From Bacteroidaceae bacterium (GTDB lineage: Bacteria; Bacteroidota; Bacteroidia; Bacteroidales; Bacteroidaceae), in NCBI GenBank assembly GCA_017448825.1, contig JAFSKR010000009.1, forward strand, positions 1 through 40,400: 40,400 nt of DNA. The letters are read 5' to 3'. The notes beneath the pieces were generated by a model that saw only the letters and a list, made by a program, of their open reading frames with translations, was not told the DNA's origin and did no database searches. A program made the position numbers and the translations under genes. Positions 1 to 8,935 of this stretch are shown here, one piece after another (positions within the stretch are counted from its first letter, which is position 1; each line of letters opens with the position of its first letter).

Positions 1-205
1 AAGGGGAAATAAGGTGATTTAAGGGAACACCCTACGAACCCTCTGCTCATCCACCCGAGGTACAATGGCGGTACAAAATTACTCTAAAAGGGGCAAACGC
101 GCAATAGGCGAAGAATAAGGTTAGTTAAGCGGAGTTAATTGTGTAACAGCGTTTTACACGCATCGATTTAAGGTTTGTTTCGGTCTGTTTAGACCTAATT
201 TAATC
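1..205. other. Non-coding left edge with junction into a decayed nuclease gene
   Basis: No convincing gene is visible. The segment carries an imperfect inverted repeat (GTGTAA at 141-146 and TTACAC at 154-159). Recognisable DUF1016-type protein sequence starts only around 206, so this is probably foreign or rearranged sequence joined to a gene that lost its 5' part. Confidence 0.4.
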
Positions 206-1056
206 GGTGAAGAATTGCAGGCTGCTGAAAACAAGAACCCCATAAAACTGCACCAACTTGGTGCAGAAATAGCATCTTCCAATCGCATAACCACCATCCT
301 TGACAATGGCGAAATGCTACCACTCTTTGGCATCGTCCCTTGGAAGCATCATGTGTTGATTGCATCTAAATGTCAATCAATAGAAGAGGCTTTCTATTAC
401 CTGCGACGTATCATCGACGAGGGTCTGAGTAGAAGTGAACTGGGAGACTTGGTAGCCGATGATGCATGGTCGAAAGAAGGGAAGGCACTTACAAACTTCC
501 ACCAACGTTTGGACGAGGTTCAAGGAGCATTGGCCAACAACGTGCTGAAAGACCCTTATAATTTCGACTTTATTCAGTTGCAGCGTCATTATGACGAGCA
601 TGACCTTGAAATAGCATTGGCAAGGACATCACCCGTTTCCTTCTGGAATTGGGCAGCGGATTCACCTATGTGGGCCGTCAAAAGGAACTTGTTGTTTCGG
701 GAGATGACTATTTCCCTGATATGTTGTTCTATCACATCCGCTTACGCTGCTATGTAGTCATTGAACTGAAGGTGGTGGAATTCATGCCTGAGTTTGCAGG
801 AAAACTAAATTTCTACGTCTCGGCTGTCAATCGTTTGTTGCGTCAAGACGATGACAACCCTACCATTGGCCTGCTCATCTGCAAGTCAAAAGATCAAACT
901 AAGGTTGAATGGGCTTTCGACAGCATTCAGAACCCGATGGGGGTTGCAACCTATCAAGGCATCAAGGTTACCGACAAACTACCCAGCATAGAAGCCCTCC
1001 AAGAGCGAATCAAACTGTTGGAAGCGCAGTTGGAACAAAGTGCTGGAAGGGAATGA
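206..1056 (+). pseudogene. DUF1016/YhcG-type PD-(D/E)XK nuclease, truncated and frameshifted
   Basis: Two adjacent reading frames together make one YhcG-like (DUF1016) protein. The first holds the N-terminal domain core (LPLFGIVPWKHHVLIASK, then FYYLRRIIDEGLSRSELGDLV). The second holds the nuclease domain, with GSGFTYVGRQKELVV, the catalytic-type D in FPDMLFYH and ELK in CYVVIELKV. Adding one base near 620-621 would restore A-L-V-K-D-I-T-R-F-L-L-E-L-G across the break, so a single-base deletion is the simplest cause. The usual N-terminal start region is missing and the open frame runs upstream without similarity, so the 5' end is also lost. Family members are putative nucleases found in defence and mobile islands. 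Inactivation is inferred from the frameshift; a sequencing error at this base cannot be excluded. Confidence 0.8.
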
Positions 1057-1091
1057 AGGCATAAAACCATTAAAACAAAACGAAAAAAGAT

Positions 1092-1751
1092 ATGACAAAT
1101 AAAGAACCTGGATATGTTTATATACTCACTAATCCCAGTTTTCGTGAGGATTGGGTGAAGATTGGCAAGAGTAGCCGCCCTGTGGATGTGCGCTCAAAGG
1201 AACTGGATAATACCGCCGTTCCCTTGCCCTTCGAGATATTCGCCACAATGAAAACCGCAAAATACAATGAGGTAGAATAACTGGTACACAAGACCATTGA
1301 CCGCCTTACCGATTTACGTATCCGTCAAAACCGTGAGTTCTTCAATGTCGCCCCACAGATGGCACTCGACATCTTCCGTGATATCGCCATGACGATAGAC
1401 GATGCAGAAGTGACACTCTATGAAGATAACAAGCCCATCGTGGAAAGTGAGCACAAGGAAACTCAGAAGCGAGAGGTAAAACGTCCAAGGTTTAAGTTCT
1501 CTATGTGTGGCATCAAGATTGGCGAACAAGTTACCTTTAATCCTACGGGTATCGTCGTAAAAGTGGCTTCTGATGACAGCATTGAGCACGACGGTCGCAT
1601 CTATAAACTCTCTCCCTTTGTTGGAACTTTTATGCCAGAAGACCATCGCAACACCTCTGGTGCCTATCAAGGTGCCAAGTATTTCTCGTATAACGGGAAG
1701 GTGCTGGACGAGATAAGGAAAGAAAAAGAAATGGAAGTAGCAAACATATAA
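1092..1751 (+). pseudogene. GIY-YIG (T5orf172-like) protein with DUF4357-like C-terminus, nonsense codon
   Basis: One frame of 219 sense codons is interrupted by a single TAA at 1278-1280 (reading ..NEVE*LVHKTIDRL..). The N-terminal part has the GIY-YIG signature form GYVYILTN followed by KIGKSSRPVDVRSKEL, typical of T5orf172/Mug113-like members. After the stop the frame continues with a region resembling DUF4357 (IKIGEQVTFNPTG, IYKLSPFVGTFM, FSYNGKVLDEIRKEKE). A lysine codon AAA changed to TAA would explain the stop. The start ATG at 1092 lies 35 bases after the preceding nuclease remnant. Such proteins occur in phage and defence islands; the cellular substrate is unknown. The 3' end is duplicated at 2409-2465. 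Confidence 0.75.
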
Positions 1752-1764
1752 AACGTTGTATAAC

Positions 1765-2382
1765 ATGAGTAACATACAGAATAACAAAGTTTCTTTCCTA
1801 AGTGACAAGCAATTTCCCATCTTATATTCGCAAGTACAGAGTCATATCATCGAAATTAGACAGACACCGATTATCGTCGATGCCGATGTTGCCGCCTTGT
1901 ATGGCGTTGAGACCAAGAGAATAAATGAAGCGGTGAGGAACAACCCAGACAAGTTCCCCAAAGACTATATGTTTGTGCTTACCACAGAGGAGTTACAAGA
2001 TTTGCGGTCGAAAAATTCGTCCACAAAAGTCTCCACCAAGAGCCGCACATTGCCCAAGGCTTTCACGGAGAAAGGCCTCTATATGCTAGCAACCATTTTG
2101 AAGAGTGAACAGGCGACAGCAGTAACCTTTGCCATCATAGAAACTTTTGCGAAGGTCCGCAGCTTGAAACGTGAACTCGTTGAACTCCACAAAGAAACTG
2201 ACAGCCACAAGCAGAAAGATAAAATGCACCATTTCGGTGAAGTGCTATCTGACATTGTCATGCCAAACTTGGAAACCTCTGAAACAGAATCCACATTGGA
2301 ATTGAACTTCTTTATTGGCAAAATAAAGCATACGGTGAAGAGAGTAAAGAAAAATAAAGATGATAAAAGAGATAATCAGTAA
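1765..2382 (+). CDS. ORF6N domain protein
   Basis: The 205-residue protein starts at the ATG at 1765 (an in-frame TTG at 1756 is less likely). An ORF6N domain occupies about residues 20-125: IIVDADVAALYGVETKRINEAVRNNPDKFP, DYMFVLTTEELQDLRS and KAFTEKGLYMLATILKS are all characteristic. The remainder is charged and probably helical, ending in a lysine-rich tail. ORF6N proteins are common in Bacteroidetes phages and mobile islands and are thought to bind DNA; no catalytic activity is predicted. It is one of the few intact genes of this decayed island and sits just after the broken GIY-YIG gene. Confidence 0.8.
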   Translation: MSNIQNNKVSFLSDKQFPILYSQVQSHIIEIRQTPIIVDADVAALYGVETKRINEAVRNNPDKFPKDYMFVLTTEELQDLRSKNSSTKVSTKSRTLPKAFTEKGLYMLATILKSEQATAVTFAIIETFAKVRSLKRELVELHKETDSHKQKDKMHHFGEVLSDIVMPNLETSETESTLELNFFIGKIKHTVKRVKKNKDDKRDNQ

Positions 2383-2410
2383 GCTTATTTTATGTATTCT
2401 GCCCCTATGT

Positions 2411-2497
2411 GCCAAGTATTTCTCGTATAACGGGAAGGTGCTGGATGATATAAGGAAAGAAAAAGGAAATAACACAACAGTATCTGAACATGTCTAA
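2411..2497 (+). pseudogene. Remnant of a second GIY-YIG/DUF4357 gene 3' end
   Basis: A 28-codon open stretch (AKYFSYNGKVLDDIRKEKG...) repeats the last part of the 1092-1751 gene. Bases 2409-2465 match 1672-1728 with two mismatches and no gap. The source was either a paralogous neighbour gene or a local duplication that left only this tail. There is no start codon and no other domain. Confidence 0.6.
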
Positions 2498-2566
2498 CCA
2501 TGAGGCTTTTCTATTAAATATTGTATAATTTCTGCAACGAATGGTATTATTCTCAAAAATAAATTG

Positions 2567-2574
2567 TAATTTTG
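2567..2574 (+). promoter_or_regulatory. Bacteroidetes -7 box for the methylase remnant
   Basis: TAATTTTG fits TAnnTTTG and lies 23 bases before the ATG at 2598. It suggests that the methylase once had its own promoter. Confidence 0.5.
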
Positions 2575-2597
2575 TAACTGAATAATAAATAAAAACA

Positions 2598-2753
2598 ATG
2601 AAAGCGAAACCATTCGTCAAATGGGTTGGTGGCAAGACACAACTCATCGACCAACTGGAAGCTCTGCTTCCCGCTGACTTTGACAAATGGGAGAATGTCA
2701 CTTACATTGAGCCGTTCGTCGGCGGAGGAGCAATGCTCTTCTATATGTTATAA
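2598..2753 (+). pseudogene. Dam-type (D12 class) adenine DNA methyltransferase, N-terminal fragment
   Basis: The 51 codons start with [20 protein letters not shown] and end with [16 protein letters not shown], which are the S-adenosylmethionine-binding motifs of D12-class adenine-N6 methyltransferases (FVGGG corresponds to motif I). The family is usually about 270-300 residues long and needs a DPPY-type catalytic motif, which is absent here. The frame stops at 2751 and the next gene follows after 41 bases. The fragment cannot be an active methylase. It may once have been the methyltransferase partner of the nuclease-like gene at 3430. Confidence 0.8.
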
Positions 2754-2794
2754 ATACAAGGGCTATTCCCCTGTGCATTAAAACACGAAGATTC

Positions 2795-3423
2795 ATGGCA
2801 AAGATAAAAGTTAATAATACAGAGATTACAGTCGTTAGTGTACAGAACGAAGACTATATCTCCCTAACCGATATGGCTCACAGCCAGATGCAAGAGCACA
2901 TAGTATTCAGATGGATGAGTTTGAAGAGTACTATTGAATATCTTGGTGAATGGGAGATGCTGTATAATCCAAATTTTAATTGTACCGAATTCGATACAAT
3001 TAGGAATGCCGCAGGAAGCAACAACTTTGTTTTGTCTGTCAAGGCATGGATTGAGCGAACGGGTGCAATCGGCATTATGGCTAAAGCAGGCCGCTATGGA
3101 GGCACATACGCCCACAGGGATATTGCCTACCATTTTGGCATGTGGATTAGTCCGCGTTTCCAACTTTTGCTCGTCAAGGAGTATCAAAGGCTCAAATCAG
3201 AAGAACAGAAGCAACTTGCATGGTCAGCTAAGCGCGAACTCTCGAAGATTAACTACCGCATACATACCGATGCTATCAAGAATAACCTCATTCCTGCAGA
3301 AGTAACTCGCGAGCAAGCAGCGATGAAGTATGCAGAGGAAGCCGACGTGCTGAATGTGGCGATGTTTGGCATGACTGGATGCAGGTTTTGGAAGACAACA
3401 GTGGTAGAAATTTGTTGAAATAA
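2795..3423 (+). pseudogene. KilA-N domain protein with internal deletion
   Basis: The 207-codon frame (2795-3418) has a clear KilA-N domain: EDYISLTDMA near the N-terminus, then FVLSVKAWIERTGAIGIMAKAGRYGGTYAHRDIAYHFGMWISPRFQLLLVKEYQRL. It continues with KRELSKINYRIHTDAIKNNLIP and LNVAMFGMT, after which the sequence becomes unrelated. In another frame, 3379-3423 reads MQVLEDNSGRNLLK and stops, which resembles the expected family C-terminus. The middle of the C-terminal region therefore seems to have been deleted with a change of frame. KilA-N proteins are DNA-binding accessory proteins of phages and islands. Confidence 0.7.
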
Positions 3424-3429
3424 GCTGAT

Positions 3430-4155
3430 ATGAAAGAGAACAAATATACACAGACTCAACAAGTCATTGATACTCTACGACTACAAGGTGGTTATGCGAC
3501 ATTGGGCAATTTATACCAACTTGTAGATACTCCGTCATGGGCAACAAAAACGCCTCATGAGTCCATTCGCCGCATTGTACAGCAATCGCCGGACATTTTT
3601 AAGATTCAGCCAGGGCTTTGGGCTTTGGAAGAATACCGAGATGAGGTGATGAGAAGATTTGAGTTGAAACCCGGCAATAAGAAGAGTGAAGAAGTATTTA
3701 CTCATGGTTACTATCAAGGATTGCTTGTGGAAATTGGCAAATACCGTCGTATGACAACTTATATACCAGCCCAAGACCAAAACAGACTATTTCTTGATAA
3801 GAAACTTAGTGAAATAACGGACACAACACATTTACCCGATTTTACTTACGACAACTTGAAGAGACGTGCTCGCACAATAGATGTCATCTGGTTCAACGAG
3901 TGCCACATGCCTTCCGATTTTTATGAGGTGGAACATACAACCGACATCAAGAACTCCTTGTCTAAGTTTTATGAACTTCAAGATTTTCATGCAGGCTTCT
4001 TTATCGTTGCTGATGTCTGTCGCAAGAAGGAGTATGAAGACAAACTGCACGTGTCAATGTTTTCACCCATCGAGAAACGAGTGAAGTTCTTGAATTACAC
4101 GCAGGTTGTGGACTTATATGAAGGACTGAAAAAGGTTGAAGGAAATCTGTGGTAA
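3430..4155 (+). CDS. Putative winged-helix plus PD-(D/E)XK-like restriction endonuclease
   Basis: This 241-residue protein appears full length. Residues 1-80 look like a winged-helix DNA-reading domain (TQQVIDTLRLQGGYATLGNLYQLV, then HESIRRIVQQSPDIFKIQPGLWAL). The second half carries a nuclease-like pattern: an acidic residue in the strand IDVIWF (D151) followed about 15 residues later by FYEVEH (E166-V-E168), then KFYELQDFHAGFFIVAD. This matches the D...ExK/E layout of PD-(D/E)XK nucleases. It starts 6 bases after the KilA-N remnant and its stop marks the junction with the truncated M13 gene. A neighbouring Dam-type fragment suggests a former restriction-modification pair. The family assignment is by pattern only; an HTH protein of another type is possible. 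Confidence 0.5.
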   Translation: MKENKYTQTQQVIDTLRLQGGYATLGNLYQLVDTPSWATKTPHESIRRIVQQSPDIFKIQPGLWALEEYRDEVMRRFELKPGNKKSEEVFTHGYYQGLLVEIGKYRRMTTYIPAQDQNRLFLDKKLSEITDTTHLPDFTYDNLKRRARTIDVIWFNECHMPSDFYEVEHTTDIKNSLSKFYELQDFHAGFFIVADVCRKKEYEDKLHVSMFSPIEKRVKFLNYTQVVDLYEGLKKVEGNLW

Positions 4156-5894
4156 TGGGGCAAATGATCTGTCTCTACATGGACAGCGTGAGTCGCAACA
4201 AGATGGGCTATGAGCCTATCCTGCCCTACTTGAAGCAGGTAAGAGCTATCAAGACCCGCGAGGAAGCCCTGAAACTGATGGCAGCGTTCGATGCCAAGGG
4301 CTTTAACACGGCTCCCTATGGTATCAGTCTGAGCACGAACCCCTTCAACTCTTCAGAGTACCTGATAAGCGCAGGAGCTGGCGGCACATCACTGCCTCAG
4401 GAATATTATGACAATCCCAACGAGTCGCAGCAGGCTGTCGTTGCCGTCTTCAAGAATCTTAACAAGGATTACCTGAAGCTGGTGGGCAACAGCGATGACG
4501 TCGCCGAGCGCATGATGCAGGCAGAATGGGCCATCGAACACAGGATTGGCATCAAGAAACTGAATCAGGTGGATCAGCGCGACCCGCAGAAGACCAATCA
4601 TCTGATGACGTGGGAGCAACTGTTGCAGGATTTCAAGGGCATCGACTGGATAGGTTATCGTGACGCCCTTGGCTATCCTCAGGATATAGACAAAGTGAAC
4701 GTCAGTCAGCTGGAACCATTGCACGAGGTGGAAAAGGTGCTAGCCGAGACAAGTGTTGAGGACTTGAAAGCCTATATGGAACTCCATGTTGTCAAGGCCT
4801 ACAGCAATTACCTCAGCGATGCCTTTACCGACTGCCAGTTTAATGCAATCGCGGCCATCGCTGGTGTGCAGGAACAGGAACCTCGCTGGAAGCGTGCCGT
4901 CTCCGTCCTCAGTGACAATCTGGGCGAGACCATCGGCAAACTCTATGTCAAGGAGTACTTCCCCGAAAGCAGCAAGCAGCGTGTCTATCGTCTGGTGAAA
5001 GACCTGCAGCAGGCCTTCGAGGAGCGACTAAAGGAAAACTCCTGGATGAGCGACTCCACCAAGGCCAAGGCATTGGAGAAACTACACGCCATGCATATCA
5101 ACGTGGGCTATCCCGACAAGTGGCAGGATATGGAGAAGTTCATTGACATCCGCGAGAATGATAACCTCATGGAGAACTTTATCCGCATCAAACAGGAAAT
5201 GCGTCAGGCCAGAATCCGTGAACGTTGGCACAAGCCCGTCGATAAGACCAGAATGCCTTGCTCACCACAGGAGGTGAACGCCTTCTACCACCCACTGTAC
5301 AACAGCATCAACTTCCCCGCAGCCATCCTCCAGCCCCCGTTCTTCGATCCTGATGCCGATTATGTCTGCAACTACGGCACCGTTGGAACTATTATCGGGC
5401 ATGAGATGAGCCACGGCTTCGACGACGAGGGATGTCTGTACGACAAGGATGGCAATCTAGTCAACTGGTGGACAGCCGACGACAAGGCCAAATTTGACGA
5501 ACGCGCCAAGGTGCTGGCCGACTGGTTCTCCAAGCAGGAAGCCGTGCCGGGACTCTATGTCAACGGAGAGAAAACCCTGGGCGAGAACATCGGCGACAAT
5601 GGTGGACTACAGATAGCCTACCGCGCCTTCGAGAACCGCCTGAAGCAAGAGCCTCTCGCGACCGCAGATTGCTTCACCCCTGCCCAGCAGTTCTATCTCT
5701 CCTACGCCCGTATCTGGGCCTGCAACGCTACACCTGAGTATATCGCTTTGGGAGTCAACAGTGACGTACACGCTCCCAACATCTTCCGCGTGAATGCCGC
5801 CCTGCCGATGATTGACAGCTGGTATGACGCCTTTGGCATCCAGCCCACCGACAAGATGTTCATCCCCAAGGATAAAAGAGCATTGGTGTGGTAA
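4156..5894 (+). pseudogene. M13 (neprilysin/PepO-like) metalloendopeptidase, 5'-truncated
   Basis: About 575 codons encode the bulk of an M13 zinc endopeptidase. Visible are VNAFYHP, the zinc motif GHEMSHGFDDEG (HExxH) and the third-ligand motif GENIGDNGG, followed by the usual C-terminal WYDAF and IPKDKRALVW. Full-length bacterial members are about 670-700 residues with a signal peptide; here similarity begins abruptly at LYMDSVSRN (about 4172), so roughly the first 100 residues, including the export signal, are gone. The catalytic part is intact and an ATG at 4155 is in frame, so a cytoplasmic product is conceivable but probably non-functional. The loss coincides with the end of the accessory island, which suggests that insertion of the island cut this chromosomal gene. 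Confidence 0.8.
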
Positions 5895-5919
5895 CGGAAA
5901 GAAACCATTTGAGAAAATA

Positions 5920-5969
5920 ACATAGTGGGACGATTCTTCTGATATAACTAAAGAACCGTCCCACTGTGT
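5920..5969. terminator. Hairpin terminator after the M13 gene
   Basis: AGTGGGACG (5924-5932) pairs with CGTCCCACT (5957-5965) and the stem extends on both sides (ACATAGT with ACTGTGT, one mismatch). There is no strong T tract. Confidence 0.55.
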
Positions 5970-6078
5970 TTATAAGCTTCAAGATATAATCCGTAAATAG
6001 ACAACAAGTTTATGTCAGACAATTTTCATCAAACTGACGTCATTTTACAGTCATTCTGCGTTAATCTTTCCGAATCCG

Positions 6079-6109
6079 TTGTTCTTTACAAGTTTTATTC
6101 GTATCTTTG
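6079..6109 (+). promoter_or_regulatory. Promoter of the ATPase-protease-CbiK-like operon
   Basis: TTG at 6079-6081 and TATCTTTG at 6102-6109 with 20 bases between fit the Bacteroidetes -33/-7 consensus. The ATG at 6118 begins only 8 bases after the -7 box, so the mRNA would be leaderless or nearly so. This decides the start against an upstream in-frame ATG that would overlap the promoter. Confidence 0.65.
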
Positions 6110-6117
6110 CACTCATT

Positions 6118-7194
6118 ATGAGCATTTCCATAGAACTGAAGAACCTCTCGACGGGGTATAAAGTGAAAGGAGGCGATAAGGTGATTGCCTCTCGACTGAA
6201 CGCGACACTGAACAGTGGTGAGATGACTTGCCTGCTGGGTCCTAACGGTGCGGGCAAATCAACGCTGCTCCGCACATTGGCTGCTTTTCAGCCAGCGTTG
6301 GGCGGAACGGTGGAGGTGATGGGACAGGACATCAGAAAGTATAAGAGTCAGGACTTGGCACGGTTGGTCAGTGTGGTGCTGACAGACAACTCTGGCATCA
6401 AGAACATGACTGCCGAAGAGGTGGTAGCTATGGGCAGAAGCCCCTACACGGGCTTTTGGGGCAAGCTGAAGGACAAAGACAAGCAAATGGTAGATAAATG
6501 TCTGGGATGGGTTGGCATCAAGGAACTGAAAAGCCGAAAGATACAGACGCTCTCCGACGGTGAACGACAGAAAGTGATGATTGCGAAGGCTATTGCCCAA
6601 GAGACTCCTGTCATCCTGCTGGACGAACCGACCGCCTATCTCGACTACCCGAGCAAGATTCAGATGATGCTCCTGCTGCACCGACTGGCAAAAGCACTGA
6701 AGAAGACAGTCTTCATGAGCACACATGACCTCGAGCACGCCTTGCAGGTGGCTGACCAAGTGTGGCTGCTTGACCACGACCTGGGTCTGACAACTGGATT
6801 ATCGGAAGACTTGAGCATCGATGGCAGCATCGAACGATACTTCGCCAAAGAAGGGCTGACGTTCAACCGCGAATTGTGCTCATTCTCCATCGAGCATGAG
6901 ACAGCAAGAGACCTCTTGGTGGAAGGTCGGGAAGACACCCTCGACTATCACCTTTGCTGCAAAGCACTAACGCGCAACGGCATGAGACCCGTCACCCAGC
7001 GAGAGGGCATACTGGTCAACGCCGACGTGAAAGTGCGCATCCCTGGCGATGGCACCTATCGCCTGTTGGAAAAGGGGAAAGAAACTATCAAAGTAGAAAA
7101 AATTGGGCACTTGATTCACATGATTGTGCCTACCATCACAAAATATCAAATCTCCGCCATTCGCGAAGCAGCAGACATGAATCAATATGAATAA
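6118..7194 (+). CDS. FecE/BtuD-like ABC transporter ATP-binding protein
   Basis: This 358-residue protein is the ATPase of an import system of the iron-siderophore/heme/cobalamin class. Walker A is GPNGAGKST at residues 41-49, the signature is LSDGERQKV, Walker B is VILLDEPTAYLDYP and the switch histidine lies in MSTHDLEHAL. About 100 extra residues follow the ATPase core (from roughly residue 255), longer than typical FecE (about 255 residues); their role is unknown. No permease or canonical binding protein is encoded beside it, so its membrane partner must be elsewhere. It is first in an operon and overlaps the M6 protease gene by 8 bases, implying translational coupling. The substrate (heme, iron or corrinoid) is inferred from family and from the CbiK-like neighbour. 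Confidence 0.85.
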   Translation: MSISIELKNLSTGYKVKGGDKVIASRLNATLNSGEMTCLLGPNGAGKSTLLRTLAAFQPALGGTVEVMGQDIRKYKSQDLARLVSVVLTDNSGIKNMTAEEVVAMGRSPYTGFWGKLKDKDKQMVDKCLGWVGIKELKSRKIQTLSDGERQKVMIAKAIAQETPVILLDEPTAYLDYPSKIQMMLLLHRLAKALKKTVFMSTHDLEHALQVADQVWLLDHDLGLTTGLSEDLSIDGSIERYFAKEGLTFNRELCSFSIEHETARDLLVEGREDTLDYHLCCKALTRNGMRPVTQREGILVNADVKVRIPGDGTYRLLEKGKETIKVEKIGHLIHMIVPTITKYQISAIREAADMNQYE

Positions 7195-8920
7195 GTTCTT
7201 AGCAACAATTAGTTTCTGGGCATGGTGTTTAGGCATCATGGCCATCCCAGCACGGCGAACACCGTTTACCGTCCGGCAAAGTGACAGCACCGCCCTGACC
7301 GTCACATTAGTGGGCGACGAGTCTTTCCATTTTATGGCCACACTGGATGGTACACCAGTAGTAGAGGATGGAGAAAGGTTCTACCGCCTGGCTCCCGAAC
7401 TGAAAGAGGCGATGGCCTCGAAATGGAAGGAACGGAGGGCACGACGTAATGCCCACCGACTGAAAAAAGCAGAACGACTTGCCAAGGAAAGAAAAGAATT
7501 TGGCTTCCCCACCCAGTATGTGGGCGAGAAAAGGGGAATTGTCATCCTGATCAATTATCTGGACAAAGCCATGAAGAGTACCAGCACACAGGAAGCCTGG
7601 AACGACCAATTCAATCAGAAAGGCTACAACAAGAACGAGCACATCGGCTCTGTGCGTGATTACTTCTACGACCAGTCCTACGGCAAGTTTGACATCGAGT
7701 TTGACGTGGTGGGGCCTGTGACGGTGAGCAAAGAATGCAAATACTACGGCGAGAACGATGAGGAAGATAATGACAAGCATCCCTGCGAGTTGGTGATTGA
7801 AGCCTGCCAGTTGGCCGACGCAGAGGGCGTGAATTTTGCCGACTACGACTGGGACGGCGACGGCATGGTGGACATGGTGTTCTGTATCTATGCTGGCTAC
7901 GGTGAAAATGTTGGTGCGGCATCCTATACCATCTGGCCCCATGAATGGGTACTCTCCGGAGGAGAAGAGTCTGGCGACGGAACGGGTGCGCTAACGCTGG
8001 ATGGGGTGACTATTGACACCTACGCCGTAAGCTGTGAACTGTCGGGAATAAAAGGCAGCAGGATGGATGGCATCGGTACAGCTTGCCACGAATTTAGCCA
8101 TTGCCTTGGATTGCCTGATATGTATGACATATCCTATTCGGGTGGTTTCGGCATGGGATGTTGGGACTTGCTGGATGATGGAGCATTCAACGGACCCAAC
8201 TCAAACGGAACTGTTCCAGCAGGATTTACTGCCTACGAGCGATGGTTTACGGGCTGGCTCAACTTCAAGGAACTGAACGAGGCGTGCACAGTGACCGACA
8301 TGCCCACCCTACAGGAATCGCCCGTAGCATACCTCATCAGAAATGACAACTACGAAGACGAGTACTTCATCTTGGAGAATCGGCAAAACACTGGTTGGTT
8401 TCAATATACAGGTTCCTCAAAAACCATACATGGAATGCTGGCATATCATGTGGACTATAACGCTACAGCTTGGAGGGAGAACGAAGTGAACGCGATAAAG
8501 GACCACCAACGCATGAGCATCATCCCGGCCGGTAAGGACTATGGAACGTTCAACTCGACTTATCAACAATACACTCCATCCGATAGCCAACTTGCCACCC
8601 AAGTCTTTCCTGGTACTAAAAACGTGACGGATTTGACCAACACGTCCCATGAGGACTGGAACGGCCGGTTGTTCCACAAGAACACCGATGGCACCAACTA
8701 CATGAACAAGCCCATCACCAACATCACAGAGACCGATGGACTTATCTCGTTCGACTTCATGGGCGGAGGAGCCAACGCCATCCATTCGGTAGCCACCACA
8801 ACGGAAGCAGAAGCAACGTACTTCACTATCAGCGGCACCAAGGTGGAAGCCCCCACCCAGCAAGGCATCTACCTGAAAAAGGAGAATGGCACCACCCGAA
8901 AGGTGTATATATATAAATAA
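7187..8920 (+). CDS. Secreted M6 family (immune inhibitor A-like) metalloprotease
   Basis: The 577-residue protein has an N-terminal export signal (MNKFLATISFWAWCLGIMAIPA), a charged propeptide-like segment to about residue 110, and an M6 peptidase domain. The zinc motif is HEFSHCLGLPD with H301 and H305, i.e. HExxHxxGxxD. Upstream, YDWDGDGMVDMVFCIYAGYGE is the conserved calcium-loop-like segment of the family. The last 30 residues (ISGTKVEAPTQQGIYLKKENG then KVYIYK) resemble short C-terminal tails of secreted Prevotella proteins. It overlaps the ATPase gene by 8 bases and is followed after 15 bases by the CbiK-like gene. A likely role is extracellular or periplasmic protein degradation, possibly releasing a cofactor taken up by the operon partners; that link is inference. 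Confidence 0.88.
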   Translation: MNKFLATISFWAWCLGIMAIPARRTPFTVRQSDSTALTVTLVGDESFHFMATLDGTPVVEDGERFYRLAPELKEAMASKWKERRARRNAHRLKKAERLAKERKEFGFPTQYVGEKRGIVILINYLDKAMKSTSTQEAWNDQFNQKGYNKNEHIGSVRDYFYDQSYGKFDIEFDVVGPVTVSKECKYYGENDEEDNDKHPCELVIEACQLADAEGVNFADYDWDGDGMVDMVFCIYAGYGENVGAASYTIWPHEWVLSGGEESGDGTGALTLDGVTIDTYAVSCELSGIKGSRMDGIGTACHEFSHCLGLPDMYDISYSGGFGMGCWDLLDDGAFNGPNSNGTVPAGFTAYERWFTGWLNFKELNEACTVTDMPTLQESPVAYLIRNDNYEDEYFILENRQNTGWFQYTGSSKTIHGMLAYHVDYNATAWRENEVNAIKDHQRMSIIPAGKDYGTFNSTYQQYTPSDSQLATQVFPGTKNVTDLTNTSHEDWNGRLFHKNTDGTNYMNKPITNITETDGLISFDFMGGGANAIHSVATTTEAEATYFTISGTKVEAPTQQGIYLKKENGTTRKVYIYK

Positions 8921-8935
8921 TGTGTGTAAGACAAG

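Noticed and set aside
152-163. TTTTACACGCAT shared with 28661-28672 near the integrase, as evidence of a second element at the left edge
   Set aside because: Only 12 bases agree and no integrase remnant could be read in 1-205.
1314-1820. 168-codon open frame on the minus strand
   Set aside because: Antisense to the GIY-YIG gene; the sense frame has conserved motifs and the antisense frame does not.
5970-6078. Cobalamin or other riboswitch before the ABC ATPase
   Set aside because: The promoter sits just before the ATG, leaving no leader for a riboswitch, and no B12-box-like sequence was seen.
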